This document shows, in pieces, positions 12,767 to 23,690 of a stretch of DNA of 64,000 nucleotides. Source of the DNA: Anaspis maculata (taxonomy: Eukaryota > Arthropoda > Insecta > Coleoptera > Scraptiidae). Numbering within the stretch: the stretch's first letter is position 1; every line of letters starts with the position of its first letter. The notes below the pieces were generated by a model. The model saw only the letters and a list, made by a program, of their open reading frames with translations, was not told the origin of the DNA and did no database searches. Both the position numbers and the translations under genes were made by a program. The stretch lies in the NCBI GenBank assembly GCA_949128115.1, contig OX421966.1, positions 54,929,416 through 54,993,415 of the forward strand. Direction: 5' to 3'.

Positions 12767-12987
12767 TAGGTACAGTTGGGAGCGAAATGATTCATACGGC
12801 ACCGCTAGGAAGTCGGCTGGATTTCAGAAATGTTAGCTGCTTGGATAGTTCTTGATGGCCAGTTTTGATTAGAGATTGATCGTAATCAAAACTGGCATTC
12901 AAGAACGATTCAACCAGCTAACATTTCTGAAATCCAGCCGACTTCCTAGCGGTGCCGTATGAATCATTTCGCTCCCAACTGTACCTA
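12767..12987. mobile_element. 221-bp MITE in the FB1 loop
   Basis: Near-perfect inverted repeats of about 75 bp run inward from TAGGTACAGTTGGGAGCG on the left and CGCTCCCAACTGTACCTA on the right. Shared internal blocks include GGCACCGCTAGGAAGTCGG. The centre is a short spacer around GATTAGAGATTGATCG. It sits at the turn of foldback FB1. TA at both edges could be the target duplication. No coding is possible at this size. Confidence 0.8.
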
Positions 12988-13858
12988 ATCACTTACTGAT
13001 AGTTGGGAAGTTTAGTAAGAACAAGAACCGAGGGTCCATTCTTTCTTGTTGGTCATATTACTGAAATTATGAATTTTCACAACCAATTTTCAATTTCTCA
13101 TGAGCTAAATTATGAATCAATGAACTTTACATTGAAAAAAAAAGTTGAAAGTGAATGAATCAAAGCTTGCTCGAATTTTGAAACATTTGCGTAATTCGGT
13201 ATTTTTGAACCTTTAAACACAAATATCTCCGAAACCGCTGCTCCAAATGTAGCAATGACACGCCAATTTTCTCTTCAGAATTGAACGCCGAATTCAATAC
13301 TTTTAACGGTTTTTCAAAATATCCAGTGGCGTAGAAAGTAGGGGGGTAAGAGGATTAGTACCCCCCCATATCTACGGCACTGCGTCATTCTGACAGAATT
13401 TTTTTGCAAGAAATCACTGGGGACGTGTTTGTTTACCATATGTGCAAAATTTGAGCGAAATCGGTCAAGCTGTTCAAAAGTTATCAAGAAAAAAACAATT
13501 TTATTCTGCAACTTTGAAGGCCTGTAACTTTTTTAATATGCATTTTGGATATGTACTTTTTGGGGTAAGTCGACTTCTTTTTTTATCCTCTATCAGCCTG
13601 CAAAGTTTGTCGACTAAAACCTGGACCACCCTGTATAGGCATCAGCCGGCAGCTCAGGGCAGTATTGAACTGGAAGAGCGAGCGAATAAGCGAGCGATAA
13701 TCACAGCGATATTTCAAGTAGATAATTGTTGGCGTTATTCATTGTAGTAGTACGCAGAAATAAACAGTGTGTGTTTTAAAAGATTGTCTCAATTATATTC
13801 GAACCCGTACGCCAAATATCGTAACAGTATCAATATGGTGAAAATGGAGCCGTGGTCG

Positions 13859-15227
13859 TATGGAACGCCAAAGTGTTTTTTAATACAGATAATTTGGATG
13901 AACAAATTAATGTAGAGCATACATTGCAAAGAAAGAATTAGGTAGGTACCATCAATTTACAATTTGAAAAACGTCCTGTAAAATTGAGCCTGGATTTTAA
14001 TTCACTTCAATTTGCACCTAGAAAATGATGGAGTGGCTCTTTTTAATTTCTATATTCAAAATAACGCGAAAGCATCCTTTTTTCATTAGAAAATAACACT
14101 GAAAAACTTTTTGCACGTCATGCAGTATTTTCTTATTTTCCAAATATTGCAGCCATCACAGGGTATATTTTTTTGTTGAATTAAAATAGCGTTGTTAAAT
14201 AGTGAACTCGAATAGTGTCTGCAGAATTCTTCAAGATGAAAATGTATCTGAACAATTCTTATAAATTTGGAAATCAAGTGTATAAGTATGTTACTTGAAT
14301 TAAAATGGCACACAACATGAATTTTCAAGTTGGAAATTGATTCAGTTAATTTTCGCTCAATTTCACACCTATACCTATTTAATAATAGTACCATTTATAT
14401 TTGAATTATTTTGGAAGTCAATAAAAATTGCGCTTTAATTTCTACATTTAAAATTCGCTTGTGCTCCAAATGAATTTCAAAGTAAGAAAATAGCGAGCGC
14501 GCAATTACCAATATCAAACCGCATACTCCCCTCGCTCTCCCGTACCTGCCATGCATGCGCGAGGACCAAGGAGTGTACACTGGTTAGAGATGAGGGGCTG
14601 AGGGGTGTATGCGGTTTGATATTGGTAATTGGGCGCTCGCTATTTTCCAACTTTGAAATTCATTTGGAGCACAAGCGAATTTGAAATGTAGAAATTGAAG
14701 CGCAGTTTTTAGCAATAGCTACAAAATAATTCGAGCAACATTTTTAAATAACCTCAATAAAATTAGCGGGAATGGAAATTCAAGTATTGTTCAAAATAAA
14801 AATGCACGTCTCGAAGGTTTATTTCCAATAAAAATATTGGCGCTATTATAATTTAGGAATTCAAAAGAATGACTTCAGTGTTTACCTACATTTAAGAAGT
14901 TGAACAATATCGGGCGGTTATCCATTTCACAAAAATTCCGTTAAAATACTCATTTCTAAGTTCAGTCACTTTCAAAATACACGTCTTTATATTTTCCAAG
15001 CTTCGAAATAAAATCGTGGCATTTGTGGCTTATATTTTTGTTAGACTAAAAACGTAACTGCATGTTTTTCCGAAGATGCTATTACTTTCTTGTACTGTGA
15101 TAACTGAAATTCAGACCATTTGTAAATTGTGTAGAATTATGTGAATTATTTATTACAACAGAACAATAACGTTTGAAATAATTTTGTATCAGGTTAAAGG
15201 TGCAGAATAAATGATATTACGCGAAAT
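13859..15227 (-). mobile_element. element C, right part (1903-bp family, 6-bp TSD)
   Basis: It starts TATGGAACGCCAAAG at 13859 and follows the right half of the 15228-19067 copy in reverse for about 1.37 kb. It stops at 15227, exactly where another copy of the same family begins. The flanking hexamer TGGTCG (13853-13858) recurs, reverse-complemented, at 19107-19112 beside the missing left part. Together the two parts add up to about 1900 bp, one full element. No protein is encoded. Confidence 0.85.
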
Positions 15228-15394
15228 TATGGAACGCCAAAGCAGGGCCGTTCCTAGGGGTTTGAGCGCCCGTGTGCAAAGCTTCTAGTCTGCGCCCCCC
15301 CCCCCCCCTATTCTATACCCGACCAAATAGATGAAGTAATTCAGAATCCATGTCACTGTTTAATTTTTTTAGTTTTTCACAATAGTAATATAAT

Positions 15395-15509
15395 AGCTGT
15401 ATTACACAACACAATTTATTGAACAATCTGCCAAAATACTGTCAAAAAACAATGAACTTGATTGTTCAACTGACAGATTGTACAAGAGATTGTGTAGTGT
15501 GATGCAGCT
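15395..15509. repeat. small inverted repeat inside the hAT element
   Basis: AGCTGTATTACACAAC on the left pairs with TTGTGTAGTGTGATGCAGCT on the right, and AACAATCTGCCA pairs with TGACAGATTGTAC nearer the centre. It may be a separate MITE-type insertion of about 115 bp, or part of the hAT interior. Confidence 0.55.
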
Positions 15510-15870
15510 TTAACAGATATAAATCTTACAAAAAGAAAAACAATTCAGTGATTGAATAAAAAAAAACAATAATATCCAGGATATCAATGAATCTTGGGTT
15601 TTCAAATACATTTCTGCTTTTTTGCTGGGAACTTTTCATTATCTTTCAGGGATCACAAGTGAATACCTAACTTTTATACTTGTTAGGTAGGAGCATTCGC
15701 TTATAGCGAATTAGAAGGATTCGCATTAGTTAGCGAAGAACGTTCGCAGAACGTTCGCGTAACGTTCGGTGACTTAGCCATTCGACACGGAACGCTCAAT
15801 TCGAACCGAGAACCAATAAATGAACGTTCGCGTCGTAGGAGAGGGAATCATAGGGAATTTGTTTGCCTGA

Positions 15871-16172
15871 GTGTGCCGCTCCACTCCATATTGACATTGC
15901 TGTTCACTTAGCCCATCCAAACTCAAATTCTGATTGATGTAAACCAAGGTCATTTACGTATCCGCAACGCAAGAGTTGGATGTTGACCAACTCCTTGCGT
16001 ATACGGGATACGGTTGCGAGTATTGCGTTTACTATAAACGATTGCGGCGTTTTCAGTTTGTCGAAGTATAGCCTTGTGTACCTAACCGTATGCGGCTTGG
16101 TTTCCACCAATCAGAATTTGAGCTTGGATGGCTAAGTGAACAACAATGTCAATGTGGAGTGGAGCGGCACAC
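15871..16172. repeat. 302-bp palindrome inside the hAT element
   Basis: The left arm, GTGTGCCGCTCCACTCC followed by TTGACATTGCTGTTCAC, is repeated in reverse at 16108-16172 (GTGAACAACAATGTCAA, then GGAGTGGAGCGGCACAC). The loop is rich in CGTATGCG-like words. An imperfect continuation with TCCTACGACGC blocks lies outside it (15833, 16202), so the whole 15670-16390 stretch may be a nested foldback. Confidence 0.65.
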
Positions 16173-17529
16173 TCAGGAAACCAAAACACCTCTGATTTCT
16201 TCTCCTACGACGCAGGCGTGCGTCTATGGGAGCGTTCACTATAAACTAGCGGTTTTGCTTACGCTACCATTTGCGTAACCGTATGCAGTTACGTATCCGC
16301 TTGCGTCGGCTATAAACTATAAGCTTGACAACGGAAAATTGCTTCGTAGTGGTATAACTGGTATTCGCATCGGACGCTAAAGCACCGCCCGGCTATAATG
16401 GGGGGCGCGAAGCGCCCTTTTTGAATTTTTCCAGTCGGTCGAATTTTTGCGCCCCTGGCAAAGTGCGCCCGCGTGCGTCGCACGCCTTGAACGCCCCGTT
16501 AGGAACGGCCCTGCGCCAAAGTATTTTTTAATATCAACATTGTAACATCAACTATGAAATAAGAAACAGATTTACACATCAGTAGTGAAACTGGAAATTC
16601 CTACATTTCTAACTTTAAAAATTATTAACACGCACCCAAGTTCAGCCAAAATTGAATATTGCTTCTAATGCAAATGTTGCTTCTCGAGATTTTAATTCGA
16701 AGATTTGAAAAATTGAGTGTCAATTTTTATTCGGTGAATTACAAATGTTGCTCCACGGTTCGTAGGTATATGTTGCTGTAGGGAAGAAGTCCACAAACTC
16801 ATTCTTCTGAATGTTTTTGGCCTAATTTCTAAATTAGAAAGTATTGGCAGAGCCGCCCGGTACCATATTTTGAAATACAAGCATAAAATAAGAGTAATTT
16901 AAAATATCAAATGCAAAAGCAAAACGATATCACAAGAAATTTAATGGAAAAAGAATTAAGAATTCAATTTGGTTGAAAAGGAAATCACTCAAATATATTT
17001 TCAGTCAAGATTTGTTTGGAAATAAAATTTTGAACTATTTTGCGCAATATCATTTATTCTGCACCTTTAACCTGATACAAAATTATTTCAAACGTTATTG
17101 TTCTGTTGTGATAAATAATTCACATCATTCTACATAATTTACAAATGGTCTGAATTTCAGTTATCACAGTTCAAGAAAATAATAGCACCTTCGGAAAAAC
17201 ATGCAGTTACGTTTTTAGTCTAACAAAAATATAAGCTACGAATGCCACGATTTTATTTCGAAGCTTGGGAAATATCAAGGCGTGTATTTCGAAAGTGACT
17301 GAACTTGGAAATGAGTATTTTAACGGAATTTTTGTGAAATGGATAACCGCCCGATATTGTTTAACTTCTTAAATGTAGGTAACCACTGAAGTCATTCTTT
17401 TGAATTCCTAAATTATACTAGCGCCAATATTTTGATTGGAAATAAACCTTCGAGACGTGCATTTTTATTTTGAACAATACTTGAATTTCCATTCCCGCTA
17501 ATTTTATTGAGGTTATTTAAAAATGTTGC

Positions 17530-17870
17530 TCGAATTATTTTGGAGCTATTGCTAAAAACTGCGCGTTAATTTCTACATTTTAAATTCGCTTGTGCTCCAA
17601 ATGAATTTCAAAGTTGGAAAATAGCGAGCGCCCAATTACCAATATCAAACCGCATACACCCTTCAGCCCCTCATCTCTAACCAGTGTACACTCCTTGGTC
17701 CCCGCGCATGCATGGCAGGTACGGGAGAGCGAGGGGAGTATGCGGTTTGATATTGGTAATTGCGCGCTCGCTATTTTCTTACTTTGAAATTCATTTGGAG
17801 CACAAGCGAATTTTAAATGTAGAAATTAAAGCGCAATTTTTATTGACTCCCTAAATAATTCAAATATAAT
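17530..17870. repeat. central palindrome of the 1903-bp element
   Basis: Arms of about 140 bp face each other. AAATTCGCTTGTGCTCC and TACCAATATCAAACCGC on the left return as GCGGTTTGATATTGGTA and GGAGCACAAGCGAATTT on the right. The same palindrome is present in the other copies, at about 14400-14720 and 20200-20530, so it belongs to the family rather than to one insertion. Confidence 0.85.
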
Positions 17871-18258
17871 AGGTACTATTATTAAATAAGTATACATGTG
17901 AAATTGAGCGAAAATTACCTGAAACAATTTCCAACTTGAAAATTCATGTTGTGTGCCATTTTAATTCAAGTAACATACTTATACACTTGATTTCCAAATG
18001 TATAAGAATTGTTCAGACACATTTTCTCACATCTTGAAGAATTCTGCAGAGACTTTTCGAGTTCACTATTTAACAACGCTATTTTATTTCGACAAAAAAA
18101 TATGTCCTGTGATGGCTGCAATATTTGGAAAATAAGAAAATACTGCATGACGTGCAAAAAGTTTTTCAGTGTCATTTTCTAATCAAAAAAGGATGCTTTC
18201 GCGTTATTTTGAATATAGAAATTGAAAAGAGCCACTCCATTATTTTCTAGGTGCAAAT

Positions 18259-18914
18259 AGGGTAGTGACCACCATCCAAAAATATAGAAAAAAATCATAC
18301 TAATCGAATGTAGAGCCTTAATAACAAGACTACGTTTCGTGAACATTCGAAAAAAAAGTTCCAAGTGTCTCAAAATCTGCCTTGAAAGTGGCTACTTTTG
18401 AGAACGATTTCAAATCTACCAAGCTGTAAGGCGGGCTGTGACGTTTCAATCTTTTGACAGTAGTGGGGATGACCACACCTCCGTTGCCTGTGTGTCAGTG
18501 TTGACGTTGACGTTTGCCAGCATAACATAACCATTGAAGTCTGATGTAGTCTTGAAATATTCATAAATCATGAAAGATTTTACCAACTTTCCATATTTTC
18601 AAGCAAAACAACTAAACAACACGAATCACCGCACAGATACACAAAGCGTTAACAATATAACAATCAGCTGTTATGAGCGTTGACGGGTTGACGCTAGTGC
18701 TTTTTGTAGTAAGTTCTGTATAATGTTGTCAAGCCTGCTTCTCCGCCTATGAAAGATTGCGACGTCATCGCGCCAAATTTGAAATGATCGAAAACTTTCA
18801 TGAATTTTTTTTACCAAGAAAACTTACGAAAAAAAATCTGTTAACTATATAGCGTCACTTATCAAGAAGTGAACTTTAAAAAAAAATAATAAAAAAAAAA
18901 TCGGTCACTACCCT
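18259..18914. mobile_element. 656-bp element with AT target duplication
   Basis: The ends are AGGGTAGTGACC and GGTCACTACCCT, a 12-bp inverted repeat. Two empty sites exist for comparison: the sister copies near 14010 and 19800 read, in this orientation, GCAAATTGAA without interruption. Here the sequence is GCAA-AT-element-AT-TGAA, so the duplication is exactly AT. No transposase is encoded; frames of about 64 codons are unremarkable. An AT target with GGG tips could suggest the ISL2EU group; I am not sure. Confidence 0.85.
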
Positions 18915-19112
18915 ATTGAAATGAATTGAAGTCCAGGCTCAATTTTACAAGACGTTTTTCAAATTGTAAATTGATGGTACCTACCTAATTCTTTCTTTGC
19001 AATGTATGCTCTACATTAATTTGTTCATCCAAATTATCTGTATTAAAAAATACTTTGGCGTTCCATACTTGTCAATATGTTACACAGCAGAAATCCGCTC
19101 TCGACGCGACCA

Positions 19113-19648
19113 TATGGAACGCCAAAGTATTTTTTAATATCAACATTGTTACATCAACTATGAAATAAGAAACATATTAACACATCAGCAGTGAAACTGG
19201 AAATTCCTTCATTTCTAGCTTAGAAAATTTTGAACACGCACCCAAGTTCAGCCAAAATTGAACATTGCCTCTAATGCAAATGTTGCTTCTAAAGATTTTA
19301 ATTCGAAGATTTGAAAAATTGAGTGTCAATTTTAATTCGGTGAATTAAAAATGTTGCTGCACGGTTGTAGATATACGTTGCTGTAGGGAAAAAGCCCGCA
19401 AACGCATTCTTCTGAATGTTTTTGGCCTAATTTCTAAATTTGAAAGTATTGGCGGAGCCGCCCGGTACCATATTTTGAAATACAAGTAAAAAATAAGAGT
19501 AATTTAAAATATCAAATGCAAAAGCAAAACGATATCACAAGAAATTCAATAAAAAAAGAATTAAGAATTCAATTTGGTTAAAAAAGGAAATCACTCAAAT
19601 ATATTTTCAGTCAAGATTTGTTTGAAAATAAAATTTTGAACTATTTCG
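19113..19648 (+). mobile_element. element C, left part, now inverted
   Basis: It starts TATGGAACGCCAAAG at 19113 and follows the left end of the family (compare 16522-17040) to GAACTATTTCG, where it stops at the edge of the next copy. Its outer flank is CGACCA (19107-19112), the reverse complement of the TGGTCG beside 13859. Its inner edge ATTTCG is the reverse complement of the CGAAAT at 15222-15227. It is therefore the missing half of the element at 13859-15227, facing the wrong way. Confidence 0.85.
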
Positions 19649-21551
19649 TATGGAACGCCAAAGTATTTTTTAATACAGATAATTTGGATGAACAAATTAA
19701 TGTAGAGCATACATTGCAAAGAAAGAATTAGGTAGGTACCATCAATTTACAATTTGAAAAACGTCTTGTAAAATTGAGCCTGGACTTCAATTCATTTCAA
19801 TTTGCACCTAGAAAATAATGGAGTGGCTCTTTTCAATTTCTATATTCAAAATAACGCGAAAGCATCCTTTTTTGATTAGAAAATGACACTGAAAAACTTT
19901 TTGCACGTCATGCAGTATTTTCTTATTTTCCAAATATTGCAGCCATCACAGGACATATTTTTTTGTCGAAATAAAATAGCGTTGTTAAATAGTGAACTCG
20001 AAAAGTCTCTGCAGAATTCTTCAAGATGTGAGAAAATGTGTCTGAACAATTCTTATACATTTGGAAATCAAGTGTATAAGTATGTTACTTGAATTAAAAT
20101 GGCACACAACATGAATTTTCAAGTTGGAAATTGTTTCAGGTAATTTTCGCTCAATTTCACATGTATACTTATTTAATAATAGTACCTATTATATTTGAAT
20201 TATTTAGGGAGTCAATAAAAATTGCGCTTTAATTTCTACATTTAAAATTCGCTTGTGCTCCAAATGAATTTCAAAGTAAGAAAATAGCGAGCGCGCAATT
20301 ACCAATATCAAACCGCATACTCCCCTCGCTCTCCCGTACCTGCCATGCATGCGCGGGGACCAAGGAGTGTACACTGGTTAGAGATGAGGGGCTGAAGGGT
20401 GTATGCGGTTTGATATTGGTAATTGGGCGCTCGCTATTTTCCAACTTTGAAATTCATTTGGAGCACAAGCGAATTTAAAATGTAGAAATTAACGCGCAGT
20501 TTTTAGCAATAGCTCCAAAATAATTCGAGCAACATTTTTAAATAACCTCAATAAAATTAGCGGGAATGGAAATTCAAGTATTGTTCAAAATAAAAATGCA
20601 CGTCTCGAAGGTTTATTTCCAATCAAAATATTGGCGCTAGTATAATTTAGGAATTCAAAAGAATGACTTCAGTGGTTACCTACATTTAAGAAGTTAAACA
20701 ATATCGGGCGGTTATCCATTTCACAAAAATTCCGTTAAAATACTCATTTCCAAGTTCAGTCACTTTCGAAATACACGCCTTGATATTTCCCAAGCTTCGA
20801 AATAAAATCGTGGCATTCGTAGCTTATATTTTTGTTAGACTAAAAACGTAACTGCATGTTTTTCCGAAGGTGCTATTATTTTCTTGAACTGTGATAACTG
20901 AAATTCAGACCATTTGTAAATTATGTAGAATGATGTGAATTATTTATCACAACAGAACAATAACGTTTGAAATAATTTTGTATCAGGTTAAAGGTGCAGA
21001 ATAAATGATATTGCGCAAAATAGTTCAAAATTTTATTTCCAAACAAATCTTGACTGAAAATATATTTGAGTGATTTCCTTTTCAACCCAATTGAATTCTT
21101 AATTCTTTTTCCATTAAATTTCTTGTGATATCGTTTTGCTTTTGCATTTGATATTTTAAATTACTCTTATTTTATGCTTGTATTTCAAAATATGGTACCG
21201 GGCGGCTCTGCCAATACTTTCTAATTTAGAAATTAGGCCAAAAACATTCAGAAGAATGAGTTTGTGGACTTCTTCCCTACAGCAACATATACCTACGAAC
21301 CGTGGAGCAACATTTGTAATTCACCGAATAAAAATTGACACTCAATTTTTCAAATCTTCGAATTAAAATCTCGAGAAGCAACATTTGCATTAGAAGCAAT
21401 ATTCAATTTTGGCTGAACTTGGGTGCGTGTTAATAATTTTTAAAGTTAGAAATGTAGGAATTTCCAGTTTCACTACTGATGTGTAAATCTGTTTCTTATT
21501 TCATAGTTGATGTTACAATGTTGATATTAAAAAATACTTTGGCGTTCCATA
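19649..21551 (-). mobile_element. uninterrupted 1903-bp family copy
   Basis: TATGGAACGCCAAAG at 19649 runs to CTTTGGCGTTCCATA ending at 21551, 1903 bp with no insertion. It reads opposite to 15228-19067 and is the reference copy for the family. Frames up to 69 codons are shared with the other copies but have no motif, so the element is non-autonomous. The right flank is ACAAAG. If the neighbouring segment is turned back, its left flank would be GACAAG, close to but not an exact duplication. Confidence 0.87.
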
Positions 21552-22960
21552 ACAAAGTGTTTCAGTTTTGTGAGCCCAACGAAAATTTCGAAACGTATTT
21601 GGTGATGTTCATCGCCAGTGTGTATATCTTCACGCAAAGTCGTAGCGATTGAAAACCGCCAGCCTGCCGTGTCACACCTTGTATACTGACCGACTCTCTT
21701 CGATAAGTATAACTCCGTAGCTCTATGAATGCTGGTGGAGTATGGTATAAGCACCACGACGAAAATCGTGTTACGAGGGCAATGACAAAGGGCAGAGGGG
21801 CCCCAAGTTTAGCACCGCTTCTCGTAAGACCGCCGGCGCGGGTGTCCCGTTTCAGAAAAACAGGACATCGGAGAGTGGAAAGGTCATGGAAAGCCATTAA
21901 TTACGGCGACGGCCACCATAATATGCCCTCGGCTTTCCACGACGCACCCCATTTTCAGGGAAACACTCGAGAACGTGAGACCATAAACTTTCCGCTCGGT
22001 TAATTCCGCGCGCCGCTGTTCCATAGTGTTCCGCTCCCGATGCCGGTTGGCTGGCAGAAATGTATCATTTTTCAAACTGCCGCGGCTGTAGCTGTTGTGT
22101 GTAGGTATGTTATATTGCAGAAACTCAGAAAGACTTGTTGTTTGTTGTAAACTTTTAACTCGTCTCGGCAATTTTTCGAGTCATTTGATGGAGCGCGCGA
22201 AACTCTTCGCACACACCCACCACCAGACTCCCCGTGCCCGTACTTTCGCCCATTTCCGGAAACCCCCGCGGCTGCGGGCCGGGGGGCAAGATTTATGGTT
22301 TTTTGTAATATTCGCGCGTTCCGTGTAAATAAAGGCGTCGGGTGAGGTCTTGGTGGATAATGATGGATGGCGGATGGAAAAATTTCCAAGACTCCAGACT
22401 GGTGTGTATCGGTACCTGTAGTGAACAGTATAGTGTACCTACCTTCTACCTAATCTCTTAACGTTGAATTATCAAACTTGCGCGCCTTGTAAAGATTTTT
22501 CTGTTGGTCGTTTTCCGGGAGAGTTTGTTTGATAAAGACTTTTCTGTGGTGCCATTAATATTCTTTATTTGATAGAGAAAAGAGAAGATAGTAGAGAGAG
22601 ATATGTATATCTTAGAGATTGGGAATAAGAGCAAACATATCACCCTACGCTACGACGCTAAAGGCTTTTCGACCCACCCTGAGAAAGTTATCGTCCTTAG
22701 TTTAACTTTTCGTTTATTTACAGTATTTACCATATTTACGCTGTATTTACACGTGGGTAAACATAAATATGGATTATTTACGCGTGAATGCAGATCTCTG
22801 TTTAACAATTGAGGAAACATTCAATTTCTTGATTCGATTGAATTTACTAGGTGACAACAAAACTCATTCTTGGGAGAAAGAAAGGTACAAAAAGTAAGAT
22901 GAAATGTCAATTCGAATTTTTGATGTACGAGTTTTGTTGAATGTGCAAATTTCATTTTTA
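21552..22960. other. unassigned, with two GC-rich stretches
   Basis: No repeat end or known protein is visible. GC-rich DNA with CpGs occupies about 21780-21870 and 22190-22290. Overlapping frames on both strands (up to 111 codons) come from this base composition. The stretch could include a promoter of a gene outside the window; nothing in the sequence proves it. Confidence 0.4.
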
Positions 22961-22964
22961 AAAA

Positions 22965-23110
22965 ACTACCGTCAGAAAACCGGAACTGTGTCGATTTGAA
23001 AAGTGAAGCTAGACAACGCCCAATCCGATCTACTTTCGATATCAGTCATAGCCCAGGTACTATCGAATTTCAGCATAAACTAATTTATGGTCGACCAAAT
23101 TTTTCTTAAA
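22965..23110 (-). repeat. fragment of dispersed repeat family R
   Basis: The block AACTACCGTCAGAAAACCGG, then GTGTCGATTTGAAAAG, then CGATATCAGT matches the family R copy at 50690-50770 in the same orientation. Only about 150 bp is recognisable and it is more divergent than the other copies. Confidence 0.6.
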
Positions 23111-23239
23111 ACGACAGTAAAGAGTGTCTGCTATAACATACCAAAAGTCCCCTAAGATCCCGTGTCGGCGTCTCCCTTTTTGGGGCGTTTTTCTGAAATA
23201 TGACAGTTACGTTATAAGTATAACACACAGATATTGGGA

Positions 23240-23345
23240 CGCGCGCCTGTCACCCGAAATACCTCAGTGGCAAAGGCTTTGCTTTCCGACTGATGGATCG
23301 CTGGTTCGAATCTCGTTCAAGACACAAATTTTTTTTTCGTTAAAG
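23240..23345 (+). repeat. SINE-like tRNA-derived head or tRNA pseudogene
   Basis: A polymerase III A-box-like TACCTCAGTGG lies at 23260-23270 and a near-consensus B box GGTTCGAATCT at 23303-23313, at the normal tRNA spacing. The flanking arms do not pair well as a cloverleaf, so a working tRNA is unlikely. A T-rich run (23330-23338) follows, which could end a pol III transcript. No target duplication was found. Confidence 0.55.
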
Positions 23346-23690
23346 TGATTTTTTCCTTCTCCTAAAAATTATCCAAGGGATGAGAGTGCTTATTCTGGAG
23401 CATTTTCGACTTTTTTCTCGATAAAATAAATCTGTTGATACGAGTTCTGGACACATAATAAACAATAAACTAGGATACCATCATGGCTTTTTCGTCACAT
23501 TTTTCAACTCATAAAATGTAGTTACCTGTCCATTGCGAGATTGTATCTAGGTATTTTCAATAATAATGCTGGACGAGCATTTCCACTTGTCCTCTAGCTT
23601 GTTATACTGTCCCATTTCTTCGAACCACTTCACACAAGGTGGATTTCCTGGGACATTAAATAGAAGCATGGTCACGCAGAAAAGATCTTA

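Larger units (their letters stand above)
1394..13633. mobile_element. foldback element FB1 (CAGGGTG ends, TA target)
   Basis: The ends are CAGGGTGGTCCAGG at 1394 and CCTGGACCACCCTG ending at 13633, each flanked by TA (1392-1393, 13634-13635). The arms are long inverted copies. The left arm is 1394-1478 continued at 12267-12766. The right arm is about 13060-13633 read backwards. Matching landmarks include GTCGACAAACTTTGCAGG, a CAAGAAATCACTGGGGACG-like block and a GCGTCATTCTGACAGAATT-like block. Once the gypsy element is subtracted, FB1 is about 1.45 kb. No transposase coding is visible. A TA target suggests an IS630/Tc1/mariner-type mobiliser, which is inference. Confidence 0.8.
1073..13826. 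mobile_element. solo LTR (gypsy-type) split by later insertions
   Basis: The sequence starts TGTTACGAGCG at 1073 and ends ATATCGTAACA at 13826, a classic TG...CA LTR with inverted TGTTACG tips. It is flanked by the 4-bp duplication GTAT at 1069-1072 and 13827-13830. The LTR itself is only 1073-1393 plus 13634-13826, about 510 bp; everything between is the foldback inserted into it. An AATAAA-like signal followed by a GTGTGT stretch lies near 13758-13775, which fits the transcript-end part of an LTR. No internal coding region of the parent element remains, as expected after LTR-LTR recombination. Family is uncertain; Ty3/gypsy is inferred only from the 4-bp TSD and the tips. Confidence 0.75.
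15243..16513. mobile_element. non-autonomous hAT element with 8-bp TSD
   Basis: The ends are CAGGGCCGTTCCTA at 15243 and TAGGAACGGCCCTG ending at 16513. CAG...CTG tips with this GC-rich start are typical of hAT elements. The 8-bp duplication CGCCAAAG is perfect (15235-15242, 16514-16521), which is the hAT target size. It landed in the terminal inverted repeat of the host element, 7 bases from its tip. There is no transposase frame. Inside are a C run (15296-15308), a small inverted repeat (15395-15509) and a larger palindrome (15871-16172). Confidence 0.92.
15228..19067 (+). mobile_element. full-length 1903-bp-family element carrying two insertions
   Basis: The ends are TATGGAACGCCAAAG at 15228 and CTTTGGCGTTCCATA ending at 19067, with a terminal inverted repeat of about 27 bp. 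After removing the hAT insertion with its duplication (1279 bp) and the AT-flanked insertion (658 bp), the length is 1903 bp, identical to the copy at 19649-21551. The centre (about 17530-17870) is itself a large palindrome. Six bases CGAAAT lie at 15222-15227, and the same hexamer reversed (ATTTCG) lies at 19643-19648. Six-base duplications and TAT...ATA tips recall the IS3EU group, but without a transposase this is only a suggestion. Confidence 0.87.

Noticed and set aside
13859..19648. Two independent self-insertions near one hotspot
   Set aside because: This would need two nearby insertions and leave both outer hexamers unexplained. One insertion followed by an inversion accounts for all junctions.
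23240..23345. Functional tRNA gene
   Set aside because: The T and acceptor arms do not pair and the B box departs from consensus at its end, so only a tRNA-derived repeat is supported.
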